The translations under genes and the position numbers were made by a program. A DNA stretch of 64,000 bases from Heterobasidion occidentale (lineage: Eukaryota; Basidiomycota; Agaricomycetes; Russulales; Bondarzewiaceae): contig JBCAQO010000008.1 of NCBI GenBank assembly GCA_039111635.1, forward strand, positions 434,001 through 498,000. Direction: 5' to 3'. Under the pieces are notes generated by a model. That model had not been told where the DNA came from. It saw only the letters and a program-made list of their open reading frames with translations, and ran no database searches. This document shows, piece after piece, positions 56,071 to 64,000 of the stretch. Numbering within the stretch: position 1 is the stretch's first letter; each line of letters begins with the position of its first letter.

Positions 56071-57389
56071 ATGTCCGACCACTCCTCCCTTGATTACTCC
56101 CCTGGACGTGCCATGCTCATCGATGACGGGACTACCTCCTCCCCTTCAAGAAACCCCTCGCCAGACATCATTCTGGCCGTGGCCAACCCCGACACTGGAC
56201 GCCCTAGCCGAAGCAGCCGCCCAACGACTCCAGAGGGAGTTCCCGTACAAATCAGTCCACCAAACCGCGCTCACCGTCGAAGATCGAACGGGTTCCCGAG
56301 CCTCACCACGGTTTGAGAGAGCTCATGACGAGCACGATGAAGGACGTCAAGCAGAAGGAAGGCATGCTCCGTCAACGCCTCCGCGACCGACGTCAGCGTT
56401 GGCTCAAGGAGACGCAAGGCAGGAAACGAGAGGCGGAAGAAGACCAGGAAACCCTTCGGACCTGGCATCGCCTACAACTGTTGAGGCAGGTGTACAAGAA
56501 CCAGCAACGGCTGGTACATCAGCTGCCAGGACCAGAGGACCCCCTACCATTAGTCGAGATCTGCACCCCGGAGAGTTGGAAGGACTAGGAGACGCACTAC
56601 TCCAGCGCACCACCATCTCCGCGGGCAACCAGGAAGCGAGAGCGACGACATACCCCGACGCCTCGCTGACGCGAGCGACCAAGTCAGGCTTCTGGCCTAT
56701 GCAGATGATCATAGGGCCGCCTCCTGGTATGCCCGAGGAAATAATGGGGCTCACGCCCTACTCATTCATCCGGACGAGTTCTCCTCCTTCATCAATCTGG
56801 AGCTCCTACCCGCCCTCATCTCGCGCACCGACACAGGACATTCAAGTCACGCCCATCCCGTTCGGACTGACCCATTCCGCGTCCAACCATGGAGCGAAGC
56901 TAGCAGAGCGGTACCGGCTACAAGCAGTCGAGACGCATCCACCCAGACCGAATACGTCTGGGCTACGGTCCAACGACAGGCACGAAGAGACCGAGAGGCC
57001 CTTCCTCCCGTATCGGCAGGACAATCCACCGGGCAGGACGCAGGAGGCAGCAATGAGGAGCATCCTCCAAGGTACAGGAGGAATGAGGGACGAGGGGCCA
57101 GAGAACAAGGGCAACCTTTCAGCCCAGGCGAAGCAGTCCTAGAAGAACTCGACCAAGAGATTCGCCGACTCCAAACCGTCCTCGAGATAATCGAGCTGAA
57201 GGAGCACATCCACACATTGGTAGAAGAACTCCAATCCGCCAGCGCCCGACTCAGCGAACTACTTCCTGGACTCGAGCGGAACTAGACGCCTGGGACGAGG
57301 TCGAAGGCGATAACTACGACGACGCCGACCCCTACTACAGACCAGACGAAGGGTACGGAGACTACGGAGACATTGGTGGAGGATATTAG
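56071..57389 (+). pseudogene. E3 post-pol reading frame
   Basis: Counterpart of 11567-12941. A 2-base loss near 56253 separates the start from the coiled-coil part (56313-56588), and a 55-bp deletion follows near 56623. The acidic Tyr/Gly-rich end (YGDYGDIGG) and TAG at 57387-57389 are kept. Confidence 0.55.
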
Positions 57390-57464
57390 ACAAGGTGACG
57401 GAGAGGAAAGGACCCTCCGCACCACAGGTACCGGTTTCACGCACAGGACGCCGGAACGGACGTC

Positions 57465-58960
57465 CTGCATGACGTTAAACTGTGAAAAGATAAGAAGGCA
57501 GGGGAAGTACCTGACCATTTCGCGTTGCAGCCCTCCGGTCTCAAGATGAAGGACAAGCATTCAACACTCTCGTTGTCAAGAGGTATTCTGACAAGCGAAT
57601 CGGGTGTCCCGCTTGGATCCCCAGTTTTACAGGGCCCTTTCCGCATTAGGAGGCCCTTAGGATTCACAACACAACCTTGACTGGTACATGAATGATGCAT
57701 GAATATTGGTGGGAAATCGTGATGCATACCCACCGTTGGGGAACGGTGGACCAACCTCGCTGTCAAGGTCTGACAGGTGGTCTTGGACGTCCCACTTTGG
57801 ATCTCCGGTTTTACAGGGTCTTTTCCGCATTAGGGACCCTATCTGCGATGCAGGAACTGATGGCCGCACTCCATTAGTATCCAAAACGGAGAAAATACAT
57901 CCGCAACGATGTAAAACTACGAAAGGCTTGGTCCGCAATGACGATAAACTAGTTACCGTCCGGAACGACGCTAAAGCTACCAAGACCTCGGAGCGTGGTT
58001 GTATTTCTGGCAGACGGTGGAAGTGAGGGCCACCACCGTAGCAGAACCCTGCTGACTAGGTCGAGGCGCTTCCATATTCCATACGCCCTACAGTAAAAGA
58101 ATATGGGGTCGACACGGTTCAATTCCGTGCGAGAGGGTTTGGGGACATGGAGCGGGTTGTCAATCCTCCGACGACAGGACCACGACTACTCCATGGCGCG
58201 CCCATTCTACCCTTGAAGTCCGAAGCAAGGATTCCGCTTCAAGGGCCAGTCAAGAGGCAACTGGGACCGTGCCTCGTGTCACATTCATCCGCAACGATGT
58301 AAAACTACGGTCGTCCGCAAAGACGTTAAACTACCACTCCTTTCGGCAAAGGAGATGTCGATCGACATCGTTGTTGACACCACGATGTTGATCTAGTCCG
58401 CAATGACGATAAACTATTTACTCCTTCAAGTACAGGAGACGTGGTTGATGGTCACGACTTGACCATCAACTAGTCCGAAATGACCTTAAACTACCCTCAC
58501 CCGGAGGATTAAATCTATCGAGGCTCGGGAGGTTCAAGCCAGGCGATAGCGGACGTCCGCAATGACTATAAACTAGTTGCCGTCCTTCATGACGATAAAC
58601 TGAGCTGCCCTTCTGTCTACAGGGCCATGTGAGTTGTGTCAAAATAGGCTTCCCAGTCTATTCTCGCAACTCTATAAGTTATCCAGTTTGATATAGTATA
58701 AACCGTCACCAATCCTTCCTCAATGGGAGCCCTGTCAAGATGGCTGTACTTGGTCTAGGGCCCTATGTGCATCACCGATGAATGTTCCGGCGCACAGAAA
58801 TGGTCTACCATCTTGTTTACAGGTACTCTTACGTTGGAAGATGGATAGGTCCGCAACGACCTTGGCATAAACTAGCAGGACAGTCCGCAACGACTTATGT
58901 ATAAACTAGCGGACGTCCGCAAAGACGTAAAACTACGGACGTCCGGCACGACGTTAAACT
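57465..58960 (+). repeat. Dispersed motif array in E3 3' noncoding region
   Basis: Same GTCCGCAA-GAC-TAAACTA units and order as E1 13010-14570, with a few units missing (one near 57930 and one near 58900). The T-arm-like hairpin is at 58113-58129. Confidence 0.75.
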
Positions 58961-59586
58961 ACCAGGACATACCTTACGCTGACCCCGCATAATTACCGTC
59001 AAGGTGGAAACCATGGTCTATTCAAGAGACCATGGGGTTCAAAGTCTATCCTTCAAAGTCCTTACCTCGTGTCCAATACCCTTAGTGAAAAACAAACTCT
59101 GGACGAACGATCTATCCTGGAAACACTGAGACATGGCCTTCGGCACTTTGAAAGAAGAACGACACACACCATCCACAGACGAGTTTCTATTTCATCCTAT
59201 AATCATTCGCACAACACCTTTCTGCATCGTCGCCAGATGACACTGGCTCATCAAACCTACCAGGGAGCCCTGGTCGAGTAGCTGCCTATTGACTCTAGGA
59301 GTGTACTCACACAAAACGTGCGGTGAAGGAAGAACACCGGGAGAAGGGACAGGGTATTGTGGCTATGCCCCGAACTTCAAATCAAACAGCTCAACAGAGA
59401 AGGAAAACTCCTAGGCGTTGTAAACGACGTAGGTCGGTCCTCGCCCCAGAAAACGCAGTGATGTTGGGAAGACGCATCCAATCTATTTTGACGACCAGCA
59501 AGCAATTGTATGTGGAATGACGATGAAGCTCGTTGCTGCTCAAGCGAGTAGTCCCCTCAGGAGTTGGGACCTAGAAAGGGGGGTAA

Positions 59587-60207
59587 TGTTATGACTTGAC
59601 CGATCGGGGCCCTTCGCGGCCGGTCTAACCGATGGATCAAGCATCACATGCTAGGCGGCTCCACTACGGAGCGTACATCAAGGTATTCGGCATGTCCTTA
59701 GGAGCCGACAAGACCGATGGTTCTTCAAGACATCGGTAGAGGCTATATGAGAGGGACATGAGGCTCACGAAGTTCACACAGTGATAAGGGAGGCATTCAC
59801 ATGCCATGGGCTTAGGGCTTATGGGTAAGCACCTCGTCGCACCATGATGGATCAGTGCGACTGGAGAAGTACAAGAGTAGGCGCCGGATGAGAAAGACGG
59901 CGGCCACAGCTCTCCTAGGATGGAAACCTGGAGAAGCACACGGACTCTTACCCTATACCTTATACAGTATATAAGGCCCATAGAATAGGCTGAGGATCTT
60001 CAGTCTATTCTCTTTCGTTCATTCGTGTCTTCGAATACGAAGCTCTTCGTTCCCCTGTATCTACACATACAGGATTCTTAGAGCCAATCATTATTCCTTC
60101 CTGTATCAACGCCTGATACAGTCGAGACTTCGCCCACCACTCAGTCCATTGTGCGACCTAGGGAAGAACCTGTTACTCTTGGGTTATTGAACGAGCAGTT
60201 CATAACA
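59587..60207 (+). repeat. E3 3' LTR
   Basis: 621 bp, TGTTATGAC to CATAACA, preceded by a polypurine tract with six G. It carries the E2/E3-type hairpin CCTGTAT/ATACAGG (60054-60073) in place of the E1-type hairpin. Confidence 0.95.
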
Positions 60208-61275
60208 ACGCCTGCACCACTCTTCGCGAAGATGTATATGGACACCATGCACATGCCGACCGCCGGTGGTTTCAAGTATCTCGTTCAAGGTCGCTGTTCG
60301 GTATCACACTACCCCGAATTCCGCATGCTGCGACGCGAAACAAGCTCAGCTCTTGCCGACTGGATATTCGAGGATATCCTGTGCCGGTGGGGAACACTGG
60401 TAGAGATTGTCTCCGACAATGGACCAGCATTCGTCAAGGCGCTCGACCAGCTAGCAAAGAAGTACCACGTTCGGCACATCCGCATTTCGGGCTACAATTC
60501 CCGCGCCAACGGCATCGCCGAACGACCTCACTTCGATGTTCGGCAGGCTCTGTTCAAGGCCGTGGATGGAGACCAGGCCAAGTGGAATCGTGCAGCTCAT
60601 TTCGTATTCTGGGCTGATCGCATTACTGTTCGGCGTCGAATGGGCTGTTCCCCATATTTCGCAGCTACCGGCACCCATCCCCTCCTGCCACTCGACATTG
60701 CCGAAGCCACCTATCTTCTACCACCGCCGACCACAACCCTCAGCACCACCGACCTCATTGCTCGACGTGCCATCGCTTTGCAGAAACGCCGATCGGACCT
60801 CGCCCACCTTCGCAGCTCGGTAGTCGGCGCCCGTGTCCAGGCCGCCATCCGATTCGAACAACAGCATTCGGCCACCCTTCGCGACTTCAATTTCCACCGA
60901 GGCTCACTCGTCCTGATGCGCAACACAGCCATAGAAAAGGCGCTCAATAGGAAGATGCGACCACGGTACTTGGGACCATTGCTGGTGATTTCTAGGAACC
61001 AAGGGGGAGCGTATATTTTGGCCGAACTTGACGGATCGGTCTTTGATCGGCCGGTGGCAGCATTCCGCATTATTCCTTACTTCGCTCGCAGATCGCTGAA
61101 GCTCGCCGACCTTGAAGCCCTCCTCGACATCTCACAAGCACGCCTTCGGGCCATGGAAGAATCCCAATCGAGCGACAACGACGCTGAAGACGACAATGCC
61201 GATGAAGAGGATACCGACACCAGCTCCATCCGATCATCAGAAGACGATGATGTGGCTTCGGCGACTTCCGACTAG
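60208..61275 (+). pseudogene. pol: Integrase end of another Ty3/gypsy pol (E4), truncated by E3
   Basis: In-frame protein begins exactly at the LTR boundary. YMDTMHMP carries the first catalytic Asp and VSDNGPAF the second. YNSRANGIAERPHFDV carries the Glu of the DDE triad. A C-terminal domain with HRGSLVLMRNTAIEKALNRK and RYLGPLLVISRNQGGAYIL follows, then an acidic Ser/Asp tail and a TAG at 61273-61275. It has no chromodomain and little similarity to the E1/E3 integrase, so it is a different lineage. The gag, protease and RT parts would lie to the left of E2/E3. An ATG at 60151 lies in the LTR and is not its real start. Confidence 0.85.
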
Positions 61276-61304
61276 ACCCACCCGCCCACCCTTCGCTCTC
61301 TTCG

Positions 61305-61345
61305 GTCGGTGACTGAGGACAGTCACGATTTCAGTAGGGAGGAGG
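61305..61345 (+). repeat. Polypurine-tract repeat, copy 1
   Basis: TGACTGAGGACAGTCA, then GATTTCAGTAGGGAGGAGG, starts about 30 bases after the E4 pol stop. It recurs at 63851-63893. This is where the plus-strand primer and 3' LTR of E4 are expected. Confidence 0.6.
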
Positions 61346-61765
61346 ATGCACAGATATACCCATTCCTTATTCCAATTCATTCGTCACAGACAAGGACTGA
61401 CGCCCGATTATTTCCGCATCTCTTAGTACTTTTGCCGCCGACCGATCACCAACCGAATAGTCGGCACTCCATTCCCCATCACTCCTTCAACTACCAAGTC
61501 GCATTGAAGACTTCTTCCAATTTTGCGCAAAACCATAGGGTTTTATGCCTGTGATGACATACTGAGGCTTCCCCTAAATATTCCAATTCATTTTCTGCAT
61601 TTCTGCCGAACGCTTCGCTCACAAGTACATTCATAACACAGTCATTTCGCCGACCAATTTCCCGAACGACACCTCTAGTCTTCGCCGAACGTTTCATTCA
61701 GCTCAGGACAGTCCTTTCACTATTTATGTTACATTTCACTATACTACAGACACCTTGAAACTAGT
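61346..61765. other. Noncoding DNA after E4 pol
   Basis: Rich in GCCGA and CATTCC. Probably LTR or untranslated sequence of E4, but LTR boundaries cannot be set with only one end in view. Confidence 0.35.
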
Positions 61766-63405
61766 CTACTCATCAGGGACGAAGTCGCCCAGCACAGACA
61801 TGTCCGAATCCTCGGCATCCGACGAGCCTTCCACCAGCAACACATCCGAAACCGCCGATCCGCCCGAACGCGCCTCAAGAACCTCCAACTCACCCTGCCA
61901 CATCGCGATCGAACGCGCCAGCGAGGAACGCGTACCTTCGGCCACAGCGATGCGGTACCGAAGCTCCGACGCGATGCCTTGCGCGACAACGGGAGAAAGG
62001 CAAGATGAGTCGGACACGGCGGGGACAGCAGAAGAGCGGGGATGGGAAGGGGTTAGGATAGTGCGAGTGGTGGTTGGGAGACGCTGGACTGGCTTCCGAG
62101 CCCGAACAGCTAAACAACACGATGAGCTCACACCTCAGCAATGACCAATCCATTACTCACCTTTGGTCCGCGCGATACTCTCGCCGACAGGTCGTGCAGG
62201 GATAAGTACCTCGACCTTACGCTTCTTAGTCGGGCGCGATGGTTCTGGCTCCCCCGACTTTCCAGCCGCCTTCGCTTTCGACTTCCCTTTCCCCTTCGAC
62301 TTTCCCTTGTCCTTCGGCATCCACCCGGGCTGGAAGCTGCAACCTTTCTGCTCCTTGGAGCACTTCGTACAAGAAACTTGTCCGGACCTCGTGTAGCACC
62401 GAAAGGCCACGGTGGTAAACTCGGTTGCGCACCTTTGGCAGGCGTAATCGGCCTGGAAGAGGAAGGATCAGCAAGCAAGAGAGGCGGCAAAAGGGAGGGG
62501 ACTTACGAGCACGTCACCAGGCATCAAGTCCGGGGGATCCTGCATCATCTTCCCGGCGCTGTTCCTCTCCACGGGCGACCGAACAGTCGACATGCGGCCC
62601 GTTCCAGGACCGAGGGGGACGATCACCCGACCCAGAGATGGAGTCCGCTAGCGAGCAAACTCGACGATGACAGCGGCAGCGCACTTCCCTTTCGAATCGG
62701 TCGGAGCGATCGGAGCGGTCGGGTCCACACTCATCCGATCCATAGCCGCGGTTGTTGAGACCAGGTCGGTGTCGGCGGAAGGCACGGTACGAGAGGAAGA
62801 GGGAGCAGGATTGGGGGAGGGAGAAGGAAGGAAAAGAAGGGGAGGGACCACGGGTTCGGCCTCCAGTTCGGCCAGCTGACGCTCACCTTCTTCAGGATCG
62901 AGCGACCCATCGAACATGGCGCCTACCACAGCTTCCCAGCGCCGCTGACGATCATCTTCGGCCACACGCAGAGCTGCAGCAGCCCGCGCCACCTCAGCCG
63001 CCTCAGACTCGCGTTTGGCAATAGCGACCCGTGCCGTTTCCTCCTCCAGGGCCTGGGCTTCGGCCGCTTGTCGCTGTTGCTGTGTCGCAAAGTGGGCCGC
63101 TCGCTGTGGCAGAATACGCGTTCCCCAGACCAGCCAGTCGTCCGTGGCCATATGATCGAGGCCACGCTCGGCCTCGGCGATCCAGGCAGCGAGTTCGGGC
63201 ACGTCTTGCCCACGCGCCGAACGGTCGAAAACAGCCTGAAAAGACGTCAGCAGCCAGCAGCAACAAACGAAAAAGGCCGACTTACCACTCGTTTGGCGAA
63301 CCCCTGCGCCCAGGCCTCGTAATCCTCGTACTCGGCGGCGCCGTCGGGAAGGGAGAGCATGTACTCCCCGAGCTTGGTTTTGAGGACAGAAAGGATGGAG
63401 GACAT
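61766..63405 (-). pseudogene. Antisense spliced gene with cysteine cluster, one in-frame stop
   Basis: Exons 63405-63286, 63235-62507, 62452-62161 and 62109-61766 (introns 50, 54 and 51 bp) are in phase over 495 codons. The only flaw is a TAG at 62650-62648 (codon 236). The N-terminus is MSSILSVLKTKLGEYMLSL, followed by a long Ala/Glu/Arg-rich helix (about 95-165) and a Pro/Ser linker. Then comes a cysteine cluster C288, C291, C302, C311, C314, C321 (CQRC, FRCYTRSGQVSCTKC, KGC) that looks like a zinc-binding knuckle, a Lys-rich stretch KGKGKSKAKA, and a helical, acidic C-terminus. I recall similar proteins as unnamed fungal hypotheticals near retroelements, but cannot confirm this. It lies opposite in strand to E4, between two polypurine-type repeats. 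Confidence 0.6.
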
Positions 63406-64000
63406 GTTGGGAAGGCCGAAAGGGTTCGGACGAGGAGATGAAGTGGCAGGAGGGTGGCGATGAGTGACTTAGTCGCTGGAGAATCAACGATCGGCAGGTG
63501 ATTGTGGTCACCTGACAAAGCCCCGTGCCACTGCGCTCGGCACAGACCGCGATACGCGCCACCGCTCTTTGCCGACACGCTCTCTAGGTCTCAGCCACTT
63601 CCTCACCTAATCAGTTGCCACGCCACAGGACTTTGCCGACTCAGCCCCGGTCTCTCCTGTACGCCGACCCGGTCCTTTCTACGATATATTTTTGCCGATT
63701 ATTCACCACAGCCACATCTCCCATGCCTCCGCTCCATTTCCCACACCACAGCTATTCTTTCACGCCATCGCTTGTTGCCGACTCTTTCACACATCCACGC
63801 CACTCCATTTCCCACGCCACTTTTTCCGCTCCAACTCATAGCCACCAACCACTGACTGAGGACAGTCAGGATTTCAGTAGGGAGGAGATGATGAGCATGC
63901 ACCCGCACTAGGGTCCGAGGGAGGTATTTGGGAAGCTTTGGGGAGATACCGAACAGCGCTAGACGAATACCGAAGACGCCGACTCGCACCGAACACGGTC
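63406..64000. other. Upstream of antisense gene; second polypurine repeat
   Basis: Contains the second copy of the GACTGAGGACAGTCA block (63853-63893), followed by ATGAGCATGCACCCGCAC and DNA reaching the window edge. No gene is supported. Confidence 0.4.

Larger units (their letters stand above)
49465..60207 (+). mobile_element. LTR retrotransposon E3, Ty3/gypsy chromovirus
   Basis: Same organisation as E1: shared 5' LTR (49465-50387), internal region 50388-59586 and 3' LTR 59587-60207. It lacks about 55 bp present in E1 at 12121-12176 and about 80 bp near 59105. The left outer end lies in the gap, so a target duplication cannot be tested. On the right, ACGCC follows the LTR and belongs to an integrase gene of another element. 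Confidence 0.92.

Noticed and set aside
60151..60207. ATG in the E3 LTR as start of the integrase frame
   Set aside because: The first 19 codons are LTR sequence. The real gene begins upstream of the insertion and was cut.

Overview
The window looks like nuclear DNA of a mushroom-forming basidiomycete (Agaricomycetes). Genes carry many 41-66 bp GT-AG introns. The families seen are typical of that group: an alpha-type protein kinase, PP2C-like phosphatases, an F-box/LRR protein, a fungal DDE integrase-like gene, an ASXH protein and Ty3/gypsy chromoviruses. Exon models were assembled by hand from splice signals. Every model called intact closes in frame over its whole length.

Layout. 1-2.5 kb: low-complexity DNA (a CTGA-rich stretch, then a C-rich minisatellite) and a tRNA-derived repeat. 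2.5-21.0 kb: a candidate TIR-bounded DNA element. It holds an intact 435-aa DDE integrase-like gene, an intact 652-aa alpha-kinase, fragments of host-like genes (importin-beta-like, sugar transporter, coiled-coil protein) and a full LTR retrotransposon (E1, 5273-15987, 5-bp TSD) inserted into it. 21.3-29.0 kb: three tandem PP2C-like genes, the first dead and the other two intact. 29.4-31.4 kb: an intact Xaa-Pro dipeptidase. 31.6-34.9 kb: a local family of an unrecognised 192-aa protein (two intact genes, one pseudogene, one fragment). 35.8-45.8 kb: a gene with a PD-(D/E)xK-like motif, two FAD oxidoreductase copies and an F-box gene, arranged as a tandem segmental duplication whose breakpoints lie inside the outer genes. 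46.7-48.2 kb: an ASXH-domain gene with a possible RAMA-like C-terminus. 48,547-48,646 is a 100-N gap. From 48.6 kb on there are tandem chromovirus copies (E2 remnant and E3, sharing one LTR) inserted into an older, different Ty3/gypsy pol gene (E4), then a spliced antisense gene lying between two polypurine-type repeats.

The best candidate for something undescribed is the 2.5-21 kb unit. A 22-bp perfect inverted repeat, with an 8-bp direct repeat just outside each end, encloses a DDE integrase-like gene and an alpha-kinase. Second are features of the E1/E3 chromovirus: a probable self-primer, an LTR hairpin conserved in shape but not in sequence, a post-pol reading frame, and about 16 dispersed copies of a short motif in the 3' noncoding part. 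No database search was possible, so family names rest on recognised motifs.
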